A stretch of DNA of 64,000 bases from Kitasatospora sp. MBT63. GTDB taxonomy: Bacteria; Actinomycetota; Actinomycetes; Streptomycetales; Streptomycetaceae. A program made the position numbers and the translations under genes. Location of the stretch: positions 78,600-142,599 of the forward strand of contig NZ_JAIZ01000806.1 in assembly GCF_000710465.2 (NCBI RefSeq), read 5' to 3'. Within the stretch, counting starts at the first letter, position 1. Each line of letters begins with the position of its first letter. Shown in pieces: positions 15,610 to 24,882 of this stretch. The notes under the pieces were generated by a model. It was given only the letters and a program-made list of their open reading frames with translations. It was not told the DNA's origin and made no database searches.

Positions 15610-17099
15610 ACGATCTGCGCCTCGACCCGGGCCAGGTGCGGGTCCTCCACCACCGGCACGGAGAACTTGTTGCCGGCCAGCTTCCACCACGCCCACGCCA
15701 GCACGAGAACCGCCGCGAGGGTGATGGGCGCGTAGTTGAACGTCTCGATGGTCACGGGGGCCCGCTGCGGCAGGCACACCAGCACCGCCAGGATCACCAC
15801 CCACACCACGGCGGCGATCCCGATCGGCCTGCTCCACCGGCCGAGGTTCCACGGCCCGGGGGCGAACCTGTCGCCCTGCCGCAGCCGCAGGTAGACGGGG
15901 ATGATGTAGGAGGGGGTCATGCCGATGACGTTCACGGCCGTCACCGCGCCGTAGGCGACCGGAGACCAGAGCGACGGTACGGCCAGGACGAAGGCGACCG
16001 AGACCGCCAGCCACACCGCGGGCACCGGCACGCCGTTGGCCGAGACCCGGCGCCACGTCGCCGAGCCGGGCAGTGCACCATCCCGGGAGAAGGCGTAGAT
16101 CATGCGCGACGCGGCAGTGGTCTCCGCGCTGCCGCAGAACAGCTGGGCCCCGATCACGACGAGCAGCAGCAGCTTCGCGCCGGTCGTCCCGACCGCGTCC
16201 TGGAAGATCTGTGCGGGCGGCACGGCGGCGGCAGACGTGCCGGTGTAGTCCTGGACGGCGAACAGCAGGCCGGCCAGCAGCACCGTGCCTGCCAGCAGGG
16301 AGACCCAGATCGAGCGGACGATGCCGCGCGGCGCGGCGACCCTGGCGTCCTTGGTTTCCTCTGACAGGTGCGCGGAGGCGTCATAGCCGCAGAACGTGTA
16401 GCCGCCGAGCAGCAGGCCGATCGCCGAGACGTAGATGGGGCTCGTCCAGCCGGTGCCGTTCTCGAAGTGCGTGAACACCCAGGACAGGGACTGGTGGTGG
16501 GAGGGGACGACGGTGAGCACGCTGACGATCAGGGCGACGCCGAGCAGGTGCCACCACACCGAGATGCTGTTGAGCAGGCTCACGACGCGGACCCCGACGA
16601 CGTTCAGCAGGGCGTGCAGTATCAGGACGCCCGCGAAGATCGTCAGGATCAGGCCCGGCGTCGGGGCGACCCCCCACTGCAATCCGGCGAACGCGGCGAT
16701 GAACGAGGCCGCGCCGTAGTCGATGCCGGCGATCCCGCCCAACAACCCGAGGAGGTTCAACCAGCCGGTCGTCCAGCCCCACCGCGGACCGCCGAGCCGC
16801 TGGGCCATGTAGTACAGGCCGCCGGAGGTGGGGTAGGCGCTGGTGACCTCGGCGAGCGCCGCGCCGACCAGCAGCACGGCCAGGCCGACGGCGACCCAGC
16901 CCCACATCATCACCGCCGGGCCGCCGGTCACCAGCCCGAGCCCGAACAGGGTCATGCAGCCACTGAGCACCGAGATGACCGAGAACGACACGGCGAAGTT
17001 GCCGAACGACCCCATCCGGCGGACGAGTTCGGGCTCGTAACCGAGCGACCGAAGATGCTGGTCCTCGGGGCCGGACGCGGTGCGCTGGTGCCAGGACAT
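15606..17099 (-). CDS. APC-family amino acid/amine permease
   Basis: 497-residue integral membrane transporter with about 12 hydrophobic segments. The N-terminal SLGYEPELVRRMGSFGNFAV and TSAYPTSGGLYYMAQRLGG motifs are typical of the GabP/Bat1-type APC subgroup that takes up GABA, polyamines or choline-like amines. Its stop overlaps the start of the glutamine-synthetase-like gene; this pairing matches gamma-glutamylation routes for imported amines. About 70 bases separate it from the upstream gene on the same strand. Confidence 0.92.
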   Translation of the reverse strand: MSWHQRTASGPEDQHLRSLGYEPELVRRMGSFGNFAVSFSVISVLSGCMTLFGLGLVTGGPAVMMWGWVAVGLAVLLVGAALAEVTSAYPTSGGLYYMAQRLGGPRWGWTTGWLNLLGLLGGIAGIDYGAASFIAAFAGLQWGVAPTPGLILTIFAGVLILHALLNVVGVRVVSLLNSISVWWHLLGVALIVSVLTVVPSHHQSLSWVFTHFENGTGWTSPIYVSAIGLLLGGYTFCGYDASAHLSEETKDARVAAPRGIVRSIWVSLLAGTVLLAGLLFAVQDYTGTSAAAVPPAQIFQDAVGTTGAKLLLLVVIGAQLFCGSAETTAASRMIYAFSRDGALPGSATWRRVSANGVPVPAVWLAVSVAFVLAVPSLWSPVAYGAVTAVNVIGMTPSYIIPVYLRLRQGDRFAPGPWNLGRWSRPIGIAAVVWVVILAVLVCLPQRAPVTIETFNYAPITLAAVLVLAWAWWKLAGNKFSVPVVEDPHLARVEAQIV

Positions 17100-17168
17100 G
17101 GCGAAGCCTCCAGGAGAAGTCGGGTGCTGGCCCGGCGCGGCGCCGGGCAGAAGATTGGTCGGTGGTGG

Positions 17169-18146
17169 TCAGCTGGCGACGGCGTAGGACTGGGCCATCG
17201 CCTGCCACAGCAGGTCACCCGGTCGGTCCGCCAGGCTCTGCCAGGGCTGCAAGGAGATGAACGGGGCCATCGCGGAGAAGACCTCGGCAGCCTCCCGGCG
17301 TTGGCGGCTCGCCCAGAGCGCGTGGGCGAGGTGGCTCTCGTCCGCCACCGGCCACCGGCTGCCGCGCCCGAGCGCGGCCCGCCAGTGCCCGAAGGCACGC
17401 AGCACCGTGCCGCGGACCGTCTCGTCGTCCGTCCACTGCAGCTGGATCGCCTCCTTGCGCTCGGCGCGGCGGTAGCGGTCGACGTACAGGTACAGCGGCA
17501 GGGCGTGGAGGGCGGAACCGTCCGGTGCGCTGGGCAGGTAGGTGGCCAGGAACTCGGTCGCCGGGCCAACCTCATTACGGGCCAGCCAGAAGCGGAGCAT
17601 CCGGTGGAACGCTTCCCGACCCCACGGGTCGGTCCGGCGGGCCTGGTCGAACAGCCCCCACGGACCGGGCGGGAGCATCTTGTCCGGAGCCGGAACCTTG
17701 TGTTCGGGCCGTTCCTGTGCGGTGTCCAGCTGCGCGAGGGTGAGCAGTCCGAGCCACGGCACGGGATCGCCCCCGAGCATCGAAGCTGCCAGCCAGCACC
17801 ACTGCCGGGCGCTGCTTTCGAGCGCCATGTCCCGCGAGTCCGGCTGCCGTTGGCCGACCAGCAGAGCCTGGTCGACGGCAACGCGGGTGTGCAGCGTGGT
17901 CAGGCCGAACGCGCCGGGCTCCTCGTCACCCCAGTGACGGAGGACGTTGTTGTGGCCGGCCATCGCACCGAGCACCTGGGTGCGCGCCGCCCACAGGCCG
18001 GGTTCACCCCAGGAGTTGGCGAGAAGTGCTCGTGCTGAATACCACCGGCCGTGCCGCAGTTCCTCGACCGCCGCCCGCAGGTCGCCGTCGTGGCCGGCGG
18101 GGTGCTGCACGAGCTGATCGGCACCAGCGCTTGGCGCAGATGGCAT
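17169..18146 (-). CDS. Uncharacterised helical protein at operon head
   Basis: 325 residues, no family recognised. The sequence is rich in Trp, Ala, Leu and Arg helices (RHGRWYSARALLANSWGEPG near 29-48, FHRMLRFWLARNEVGPATEF) and looks like a helical-repeat scaffold. ATG 18146 follows AGGGGGATCAGGTC. It is the first gene of the run of minus-strand genes down to 7108; the 475-base gap upstream carries candidate operators. The layout suggests a regulatory or partner protein for the operon, but this is inference. Confidence 0.75.
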   Translation of the reverse strand: MPSAPSAGADQLVQHPAGHDGDLRAAVEELRHGRWYSARALLANSWGEPGLWAARTQVLGAMAGHNNVLRHWGDEEPGAFGLTTLHTRVAVDQALLVGQRQPDSRDMALESSARQWCWLAASMLGGDPVPWLGLLTLAQLDTAQERPEHKVPAPDKMLPPGPWGLFDQARRTDPWGREAFHRMLRFWLARNEVGPATEFLATYLPSAPDGSALHALPLYLYVDRYRRAERKEAIQLQWTDDETVRGTVLRAFGHWRAALGRGSRWPVADESHLAHALWASRQRREAAEVFSAMAPFISLQPWQSLADRPGDLLWQAMAQSYAVAS

Positions 18147-18621
18147 GACCTGATCCCCCTTTGTGGTCTGTCGGTGTGATCTCCCCAGCATCCGCACACC
18201 GTTCGGTTGCCGGTGCCGTTTGGGGTTGGTGGGACGCAACCGCAGCGGCGAAGAGCTTGGGACCGTCCTGCGACATCGGGTTAATGCTGTCGGCCAGGCG
18301 ATGGACGGGGTCACTACGGAGACGGACGGTTGAGGGACGTCCCGGGACGATTTGGCGTCGTGACTGGCCGGCCTGGTGCAGCGCCCGACGACGCCGCCCG
18401 GAGCGTCGGCCACCTACTGTCCTGTTTCCCGCCGTATCGCCACCACTTCGCGGGGCGATCGTCTGCTGAAGTGTCAAGGTCATCGGGTATCACTGCGATG
18501 TCATTTGGCTGATAACGGCTACACAGAACTGATATGAGGCTGTATCAGTGAAGAGTCGAACTGGCTCTTCTGAACAGGCCACTGGATCCCAGCGCGTCGA
18601 ACGAATGGAAGGGGTCACTGA
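18147..18621. promoter_or_regulatory. Divergent intergenic region with two candidate operators
   Basis: 475 bases between divergent genes, no coding sequence supported. At 18334-18350 lies GGGACGTCCCGGGACGA, a 10-bp palindrome extended by a third half-site; the same core recurs at 21326-21339 and 38431-38446. At 18528-18549 is an inverted repeat, ACTGATA and TATCAGT separated by 8 bases, in an AT-richer stretch about 70 bases before the plus-strand start. That stretch is a likely promoter/operator for the regulator gene. Confidence 0.5.
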
Positions 18622-19956
18622 ATGACAGCCACCAGGACGCTGCTGTGGGTTCTCGTGTCGGAACAACGCCACTGGAGCTACTCGGACTTCGAGCGGGCGT
18701 TCTCGGCTGCAGCTAAGCAACTGGGGAGGCGGCTGGCGGACTCGACGTTCGACAGCCTCACGGTCTCGGAGCCGACGTTTCGCCGCTGGACAGCTGGGCG
18801 GGTCGAGAAGCCGAGCGGCCACTCGGCTCAGGTGTTAGAGCACATGTTCCAGATCCCCGTTGCCGCACTGCTGGCTCCAGCGACCGATGGCAGTCTCACC
18901 TCACCACCCGTGTACGACCTCGAAAGCGATCTCACGATGACGTCACGCGACGCGTCCGACCACGCCTTCTCCCTGGCGTCCCAATCGCTGCCTGGCATGT
19001 CGCTGGACCAGCTCCGCGACGACCTCGTCACCCTGGCACGCACGTACGACCAGAAGCCTCCCTTCGATGCGTTCCGCGATCTCAAAGTGCTGCGGGAAGG
19101 CGCAGCGAGCATGCTGGACCGAACGCAGATCCCCACCCAGCGCCAAGAGCTGCTGATCATCGCCGGCCAGGTGTCAGCGCTGCTGGCGATGTCGGCCTTC
19201 GACCTCGGCTCCTTGGGCGCTGCGACGCGGCTCGCTCGCTCGGCGGCGACCTACGGCGAAGCCGCCCGCTACGGGCCGCTCAAGGCATTCGCCGACGGGA
19301 CGCTGGCTATCCTTGCCTATTGGGACGGCCGCCCTGCCGAGGCCCTGCAGCACGTCAGGCAGGCGCAGTTGCACCCAGGGCTCGGGGCGGCAGCCAGGGC
19401 CCGGCTCTTCGCAATCGAGGCACGGGCCTACGGTCATCTCGGGGACTCCGCCCGCGCGACCCGAGCGATTCGCGCAAGCGTCGACGACTGCAACGACGAG
19501 AGGGACGACCTCCACGACGGCATCGGCGGCGAGTTCCACCACGACGCCGCCCGTCTCGCTCGATCCCACGGAACCACGTGCCTCCTCCTGCGCGATGGCG
19601 TTGGCGCCGAGGAGCACACCGCTCGTGTGCTGGATCTGCAGGCCGCGCTCCCGCCGGGAAGACGGACTCCCCGGATCGAGGCCGAGGCCCGAACGGACCG
19701 CGCGGCGGCTCTGCTCATCGCCGGCGACCTGGAGGGCGCGCGGGAGATGATCACGCCGATCGCCCTGCTGCCACCGGACCGCCGGATCGCCGGGCTGGTG
19801 GAGCGCGTTCACCAGGTCCGCGCTCTGCTGACGACCGAGCCTCTTCGAACGGCAGCCGCAGCGGTAGCGCTCGGAGAGGACCTGGAGGAGTACGTCAGGG
19901 CATCCGCGCCCAAGCAGCTCGGCCCGGGTGCGAACCGTCTCACGCTCGGGGGCTGA
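18622..19956 (+). CDS. HTH regulator with TPR-like repeats
   Basis: 444 residues. The N-terminal ~75 residues resemble a diverged HTH: DSLTVSEPTFRRWTAGRVEK matches the recognition region of Streptomyces XRE-like regulators, then EHMFQIPVAALL. From about residue 150 it is helical-repeat sequence of the TPR type (LLIIAGQVSALLAMSAFDLG, AATRLARSAATYGEAARYG). ATG 18622 follows GGAAGGGG. The binding target is unknown; the palindromes in its own upstream region are candidates. It ends 55 bases before the convergent epimerase gene, with a hairpin between. Confidence 0.8.
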   Translation: MTATRTLLWVLVSEQRHWSYSDFERAFSAAAKQLGRRLADSTFDSLTVSEPTFRRWTAGRVEKPSGHSAQVLEHMFQIPVAALLAPATDGSLTSPPVYDLESDLTMTSRDASDHAFSLASQSLPGMSLDQLRDDLVTLARTYDQKPPFDAFRDLKVLREGAASMLDRTQIPTQRQELLIIAGQVSALLAMSAFDLGSLGAATRLARSAATYGEAARYGPLKAFADGTLAILAYWDGRPAEALQHVRQAQLHPGLGAAARARLFAIEARAYGHLGDSARATRAIRASVDDCNDERDDLHDGIGGEFHHDAARLARSHGTTCLLLRDGVGAEEHTARVLDLQAALPPGRRTPRIEAEARTDRAAALLIAGDLEGAREMITPIALLPPDRRIAGLVERVHQVRALLTTEPLRTAAAAVALGEDLEEYVRASAPKQLGPGANRLTLGG

Positions 19957-19966
19957 TGTCGGGCTG

Positions 19967-20008
19967 GAGGGCGCGCTCGTCAGGTAGAGCAGCCGAGCGG
20001 GCGCCCTC
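19967..20008. terminator. Bidirectional hairpin between convergent genes
   Basis: GAGGGCGCGCTCG (19967-19979) pairs with CGAGCGGGCGCCCTC (19994-20008) apart from a 2-base bulge, with a 14-base loop. It lies exactly between two convergent stops. There is no long T-tract, which is usual for Streptomyces terminators. Confidence 0.55.
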
Positions 20009-20011
20009 ACC

Positions 20012-21049
20012 TCACGGTCTGGGCGAAACTGCTGACAGGATCACCTCCTCCTTCACAGGGTCGATTCCGTGCGCAGCGGCCCGCGGGTGCGGCACCGGCA
20101 GGTGCCCCGATTGAAGCCAGGCCCAGGTGTCGGCGACCGTCTCGGCCAAGGGCCGGCAGACCAACCCGGCCTCGTAGGCGCTCCCCGAGTCGATCAGCCA
20201 CACCCCTTCATGGGTGCGCCACAGCGGGAGCTCTGTCCACTGCTCCACGCCGTACTCCAGCAGGACTTCATCGCCAACCCATTCGAGCTGCCCGCTGCTC
20301 GCAGTGACGTCGAGACATGTCTGCAAGAGCCGGCCCATGGTGTCCCGACCGATCGGGCCGGTCGCATTGTGCACTCCGCCTCCGGGGCGGCTCGCGAGGT
20401 CGAGGGCGAACTTGGCCACGTCGCGCACGTCGACCGGTTGGATGCCCTTGGTCGGCTTGCCGGGTGCAAGGATCCGGCCGCCGCGCCCAGCTCGGTTCAG
20501 CCACCAGGGAAGTCGGCCGACGTACTCGCCCGGCCCGAGAATGACCCCGGGCCTCACGATCCAGCTTCGGTGCTCGCTGAAGGCGGCGAGCACGGCGCGC
20601 TCGGCTCCGGCCTTCTGCCGGCCGTAGTGAAGGTTCGGGCCCAGCCACCCCGGGGGGTTGCGGCCGTAGTCCTCGTCAGCGTCCGGCGGCCCATCCAGGA
20701 GCTCGTCCCCGACGCTCAGAGGATGGTCGGGCCAGCCGGCGTACACCGACGCCGTCGAGATGTAGACGTACCGCTCGGCCACAGGCTCCAACGCCTGCGC
20801 GGCGGCCAGAACGGTCCGGGGCGGCTGCTCGCCCGCTGAGGTGTCGATGACCGCGTCCCAGGGCCCGTGGGACGCCAAGCGACCCAGGTCTACTGGATCG
20901 GTTCGATCACCGTGGATTGCCTCCACATCAGGAAGATCCTGGCCGGACCGGCCGCGGTTGAACGTTGTGACCGCCCAGCCGCGGTCGAGGGCGTCCTGTA
21001 CGACCGCCCTGCCTAGGAACCACGTCCCGCCAATGATCAGAATCTTCAT
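20012..21049 (-). CDS. NAD(P)-dependent epimerase/reductase, GGTxFLG type
   Basis: 345-residue extended-SDR-like Rossmann protein. The N-terminus MKILIIGGTWFLGRAVV is the dinucleotide-binding loop of the GGTxFLG subgroup of NAD-epimerases. YVYISTASVYAG supplies the Ser-containing strand. The usual YxxxK pair appears to be HYGRQKAGAE, with Tyr and Lys in register. GRLLQTCLDVT lies in the C-terminal substrate domain. The substrate is unknown. It is convergent with the regulator gene and divergent from the small-peptide locus. Confidence 0.85.
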   Translation of the reverse strand: MKILIIGGTWFLGRAVVQDALDRGWAVTTFNRGRSGQDLPDVEAIHGDRTDPVDLGRLASHGPWDAVIDTSAGEQPPRTVLAAAQALEPVAERYVYISTASVYAGWPDHPLSVGDELLDGPPDADEDYGRNPPGWLGPNLHYGRQKAGAERAVLAAFSEHRSWIVRPGVILGPGEYVGRLPWWLNRAGRGGRILAPGKPTKGIQPVDVRDVAKFALDLASRPGGGVHNATGPIGRDTMGRLLQTCLDVTASSGQLEWVGDEVLLEYGVEQWTELPLWRTHEGVWLIDSGSAYEAGLVCRPLAETVADTWAWLQSGHLPVPHPRAAAHGIDPVKEEVILSAVSPRP

Positions 21050-21554
21050 GGCTCAGATCTTGCCGAATCCGATAGCGGAACCGCCACTCATGACGGTCAT
21101 TCATGGCGGCAATGACTGCAGGTGCCCCAGGCGCCGGGGCGCAGAGTAGGGCCAGTGACACTCCGCCGATACGTGGATGATCGGCTGACCAAGGACGTGA
21201 GTCGTCGCTGATCTGGCGGCGATATCTCCTCACCCGGGATCCTAAAGGACCGAACGAGCGGTCACACAGAGAGATCGCTCGGTCGCTCCAGAAGGTCAGA
21301 GGCGTTCGCACTCCTGAGACTGGATCGTCCCGGGACGTCTCCGGGATGTCCCAAGACGGGGTCGTGCCGTCCCAGCGGCGAGCGCCAGCATCAACGGACC
21401 GTCAGCCGACGGTTACTGATCCGAATCTCCGCCAGGGACCAGGCCGGCTAGAGCTGTTCTGAACCAAGCCGACCGACGGCAGTTGGACGCGCGCTCACTC
21501 AAGACTTCCCGCTGGAACCCCGGCGGGAGTACCCGATGTGGAAGGAGCACAACA
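21050..21554. promoter_or_regulatory. Non-coding region with GACGTCCCGGGACG-type palindromes
   Basis: About 500 bases without supported coding. CGTCCCGGGACGTC (21326-21339) followed by TCCGGGATGTCCC (21340-21352) gives three related half-sites in tandem. The same core is found upstream at 18334 and 38431. The start of the small peptide gene is preceded by GGAAGGAG. Confidence 0.45.
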
Positions 21555-21719
21555 GTGCCCGAGAACCCGCCGACCCCGGCCAGGAGCGGCCTTCTGGTCG
21601 CCGTGGAGGTGCTGGCAAGCGTCCACGACCGGCACGACAGCGACCGGTCCGACCCCGGGACGGGCAGTTCGGGTGACGGCCCCTGGCCCGAGGGCGATGG
21701 CCTGAACAGCCCCGCCTAA
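21555..21719 (+). CDS. 54-aa peptide, possible RiPP precursor
   Basis: GTG 21555 follows a strong GGAAGGAG. The peptide begins PENPPTPARSGLLVAVEVL, then ASVHDRHDSDRSDPGTGSS and ends DGPWPEGDGLNSPA. The hydrophobic GLLVAVEVLASV segment could be a leader recognition helix; the acidic, Asp/Ser/His-rich tail could be a core. It lies 95 bases before a JmjC-type oxygenase gene that itself overlaps an aldo-keto reductase gene. This is the usual layout of a precursor plus tailoring enzymes. No known RiPP family was recognised, and a short regulatory or structural peptide remains possible. Confidence 0.6.
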   Translation: MPENPPTPARSGLLVAVEVLASVHDRHDSDRSDPGTGSSGDGPWPEGDGLNSPA

Positions 21720-21814
21720 CAGGCCAGCGCTCTGGGGCGGAGGACCCCGTAGGCCAACTCGGCGGGCTCCTCCGCCCCCCTCTCGCGCTACTAACTCGAA
21801 GGAGGAGAAGGACC

Positions 21815-23026
21815 GTGAAGCACCGTCTGGTACGGGCCGTTGAGGATGCTCTGGGTTGGGATGGCCCCGGACCTCTCGGGAAGCAGTTCGCTCGGGGCAG
21901 CCTCAGCGACATCGAGCTGGTGGGGCGACTGCTGACCCCGCAGGGACTTCTCGACATGGTGATGCGCCGCAGCCTGGCGAACCCTCAGTTCCGCTGCTTC
22001 CGCGGCGGCGAGGAGCTGCACCCCAAGGCCTACCTCAGCCCGCAGGTCTCACTCAGGGGCCAGAGCATTCCGATGGCGGACATGCGGCGGCTGGGCAACC
22101 TCCTGCGCGAGGGGGCGACGATCGTCTTGGACCAGGCGAACGTCTTCGACCCCACGATGGAGGTGGCTTGCCGGGCCATGCAGTGGTGGTCCCGGGAGAA
22201 CGTCCAGGTCAATGTCTACCTGACCACCAACGACGCTGCCGGCTTCGACCTGCACTGGGATGACCACGATGTGCTGATCATCCAATTGGCCGGCGAGAAG
22301 GACTGGGAGGTCCGGGGAGCCTCACGCCAAGCTCCGCTGTACCGCGATGCCGACCGGAACAACACGCCCAGCGATGAGGTCGTCTGGGCCGGCGCGATGA
22401 AGACCGGCGACGTCATGCACATTCCGCGCGGCTACTGGCACCAGGCGTCCCGCGTCGGCTGCGGCCAGGGGCAAAGCATGCACATGACGCTCGGCTTTGC
22501 CAAGCGGACTGGAGTGAACTGGCTGTCCTGGCTGGCTGACTGGTCCCGCGAGACCGAACTCTTCCGCCGTGATCTCGACCGCTGGGGCACCCCCGAAGAG
22601 CGAGAGAACCAGCAGCGGGAACTAGCCGCCACTGCCACACGCATCGTCGCCTCACGGAGCTCGGCAGACTTCCTGGCTGCCCGCGAACAGGAGGCCATCG
22701 CACCCAGGCACGTGCCGCTCCTGGATATCTTCGGCCCGCTGGAAGCTGCGGTGTGCATCACCGACTTCCCGCCCGTGATCGAGGAGAACGGCGAGACGGT
22801 CGACGTTCGCGGGGCCGGGAAGAAGCTCACCTTCACCGCCGAGGCCCTGCCCGCTCTGCGCATGCTTCTCAGCGGCCGGCCCGTGAGACTGGACGAGGCA
22901 GCACTCCTTGTGGGCAACGAAGTTGAGGATGTAGCGAAGATCCTGACGGAGGAAGAACTGTGCGCGAGCCTCACCCCCCAGTTGTTCTCGGGTTACACCG
23001 GTCTCGTTACGAACGCCGGCTGCTGA
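21815..23026 (+). CDS. JmjC/cupin-type Fe(II)/2OG hydroxylase
   Basis: 403-residue protein of the cupin-4/JmjC hydroxylase family (ribosomal oxygenase-like architecture). The iron triad is visible: His147-x-Asp149 in FDLHWDDHD and His209 in GDVMHIPRGYWHQA. A C-terminal winged-helix-like region (VRLDEAALLVGNEVEDVA) follows, as in ribosomal protein hydroxylases. GTG 21815 follows GAAGGAGGAGAAGG. Family members hydroxylate His or Arg side chains of proteins or peptides, so the neighbouring 54-residue His-containing peptide is a natural candidate substrate. The gene overlaps the next by 67 bases. Confidence 0.85.
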   Translation: MKHRLVRAVEDALGWDGPGPLGKQFARGSLSDIELVGRLLTPQGLLDMVMRRSLANPQFRCFRGGEELHPKAYLSPQVSLRGQSIPMADMRRLGNLLREGATIVLDQANVFDPTMEVACRAMQWWSRENVQVNVYLTTNDAAGFDLHWDDHDVLIIQLAGEKDWEVRGASRQAPLYRDADRNNTPSDEVVWAGAMKTGDVMHIPRGYWHQASRVGCGQGQSMHMTLGFAKRTGVNWLSWLADWSRETELFRRDLDRWGTPEERENQQRELAATATRIVASRSSADFLAAREQEAIAPRHVPLLDIFGPLEAAVCITDFPPVIEENGETVDVRGAGKKLTFTAEALPALRMLLSGRPVRLDEAALLVGNEVEDVAKILTEEELCASLTPQLFSGYTGLVTNAGC

Positions 23027-23817
23027 CGAACGCCCTGGACCTGGGCATCACGGCGATCGACACGAGCTTTAACTACCGTGAATTCGGGGCGCACAGGAGG
23101 CTGACGGAGATCGGCGGCGACCTCCTCCCGCACTTCACGCTGTCGACCAAGGTCGGGTTCTTCCCGGGGACCGGCAGAGCAGAGCACTCTCTCGACCCCG
23201 GTCGACTACGGCTCGCCCTGGAGCAGACGAATCGGGACCTTCAGCGAGTTCCGGACCTCGTCTTTCTGCACAACCCGGAACGCTCACTACGGGAAGCCCC
23301 AGACGCCCGCGACATGCTGGCCCAGGCATGCGCTGCCCTCAATGCCGCCACTGCGCAGGGGCTGTGCAGGTCTTGGGGAATCTCGTCCTGGAATCCGTCC
23401 TCGCTTCCCAACCTGATCGACCCGACGGTGCCGAAGCCGACTGTGCTCATGGTCCGTGCCGGCCTGCTGGTCGGAATCCGGACTCTGGATGCCGTCGACG
23501 ATCTCGCGGCCAGCTGGGGCTTGCTGGCCGATTCGATGTGGGGCATGAGCCCCTTCGGGGGCGACACCACAGACCCCGTCTGGGACAAGCTCGATCCTCG
23601 CATCTTCCTCCGGGACCAAGGGAGTTCACTGTCTCGTCCGCAGGCAGCGTTCCGGGCCGCCTACCACCTCCCACGGGTCGGGACGTTGGCTGTCGGCTCG
23701 GACAATCCCGCGCACCTTCGCGAGCTGCTTGATGCCTTGGACTGCGCTGCGGACGAGCAGGTGATGCTCGAGTACCGGGATCTCTTGCGTGAGCGGGCGA
23801 GCCGTCAACCCGCTTGA
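22960..23817 (+). CDS. Aldo-keto reductase
   Basis: 285-residue (beta/alpha)8 NADPH oxidoreductase. The catalytic tetrad is present: Asp34 and Tyr39 (IDTSFNYREF), Lys64 (LSTKVGF) and His104 (LVFLHNPE). The N-terminus is shorter than in typical members, which begin with LGxGxxG. GTG 22960 lies inside the JmjC gene, preceded by GGAGGAAG, so translation is coupled. This supports one pathway acting on the same product. The C-terminus converges on and overlaps the stop region of the minus-strand kinase gene. Confidence 0.88.
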   Translation: MREPHPPVVLGLHRSRYERRLLTNALDLGITAIDTSFNYREFGAHRRLTEIGGDLLPHFTLSTKVGFFPGTGRAEHSLDPGRLRLALEQTNRDLQRVPDLVFLHNPERSLREAPDARDMLAQACAALNAATAQGLCRSWGISSWNPSSLPNLIDPTVPKPTVLMVRAGLLVGIRTLDAVDDLAASWGLLADSMWGMSPFGGDTTDPVWDKLDPRIFLRDQGSSLSRPQAAFRAAYHLPRVGTLAVGSDNPAHLRELLDALDCAADEQVMLEYRDLLRERASRQPA

Positions 23818-24662
23818 AGTTCCTCCATGATCCGGGCGGCCATGTGCCGGGCCGGCTGCACCCGAGGATCTTCCGGATGGGCGTCAGGTCCGGTGATCTT
23901 CGAGCAGGCGAACAGCGTCATCAGCCTGCCGTCCCGGCTCTCCAACTCGTCGCGGCGCTCGCGGCGTACGCGGTCAGCCAGCGCTGGGACAGCAAGCGAA
24001 TTGGCCCACAACGACGCCGAGTCCAGACCTCGCGGCGCGTTCCCCCAGTCCTCCCAGTCGAACAAGCAGAATCGCGGGCCAGTGACATTCGCCCAGTTCA
24101 GGTCCGCGTGGGCAGGTGCCCACTGCGTGATGGTCGTCTCGAAGATGCTGGGAAAGGCGGTGCGAATGGTCTCGGTGACCACAGCCTGGGTGATGGTCAC
24201 GGTGTCGGGGGTGGCGATCCGCGTCGTGTGTTGCCCAGCCAACGCGTCCAGTGAGGAGTTCAGCGCTTGCCACCAGATTTCAGGAAGATCCGGATCGGCT
24301 GCAAGTACGCTGGTACCGACCGGGTTTCCCGGCAGGAGGCTTGTCTCGTCGGCCCGCCACATCGCCGCGCTCGATGTATCCCGCCAGGCCAGTCCAGCGC
24401 ACCAGGTGGGCTTGTCGATCGCTGTCAGGGTCGCCGCGCATTCGGTGCCGTTCCAGCCCTGGCCATCGATCCTGTCGAGTCGGCGCCGTTCGATCCGGAC
24501 CCAGGTATCACGATCCGTCCGCGCCCCGACGGAACGGCGCTTACGCAGCACCGTGTCCCGCTCCAGGCGAACCTGGAGAGCCTGCTCAACGCGGTCCAGA
24601 ACGTCGTCAACCGGCTCAACCCGCAAGTCAACAGCACGGGCAGAGGACATGGGGAGAGTCAT
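23805..24662 (-). CDS. Aminoglycoside-phosphotransferase-like small-molecule kinase
   Basis: 285 residues. The APH/ChoK catalytic loop is APAHADLNWANVT and the metal-binding motif is FCLFDWEDWG, close to HGDxxxxN and the IDWxxxxxG motif. The N-terminal region is unusual (VEPVDDVLDRVEQAL, RKRRSVGARTDRDTW) and is shared with the frameshifted paralogue at 40118-40940, including ADETSLLPG versus VDETSLLPE. The phosphate acceptor is unknown. It is convergent with the aldo-keto reductase gene and divergent from the radical SAM gene. Confidence 0.8.
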   Translation of the reverse strand: MTLPMSSARAVDLRVEPVDDVLDRVEQALQVRLERDTVLRKRRSVGARTDRDTWVRIERRRLDRIDGQGWNGTECAATLTAIDKPTWCAGLAWRDTSSAAMWRADETSLLPGNPVGTSVLAADPDLPEIWWQALNSSLDALAGQHTTRIATPDTVTITQAVVTETIRTAFPSIFETTITQWAPAHADLNWANVTGPRFCLFDWEDWGNAPRGLDSASLWANSLAVPALADRVRRERRDELESRDGRLMTLFACSKITGPDAHPEDPRVQPARHMAARIMEELQAG

Positions 24663-24882
24663 GCGTGCGACCGTAGCAGCGGGCCAGGCTCGGCTCCATC
24701 TCGCGAACGACTAGGGCCCGGAGCACATCGCCAAATATTGGCTTCCAGAGGTCAGATGCGCTTCCCCTTCGCCGACGGCAAGGCGCACTGCTGGAACAGA
24801 TTTTGGACTCACAGACGGCTGCGCCGCGCCTCCGGTCCGCGGGCAGGTTTGGCTGACCAACTGGTGAAATGGGGGCTTTTTC

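Noticed and set aside
12586-15735. Very long plus-strand open frame (over 1000 codons)
   Set aside because: It is the reverse of the Mur-like and glutamine-synthetase-like genes; its translation is low-complexity Gly/Arg/Gln sequence.
19971-20075. tRNA-like pieces: GCTCGTCAGGTAGAGC (D-arm-like) and GGTCGATTCC (T-loop-like)
   Set aside because: The pieces are too far apart, there is no anticodon stem, and the second lies within the epimerase gene's coding sequence.
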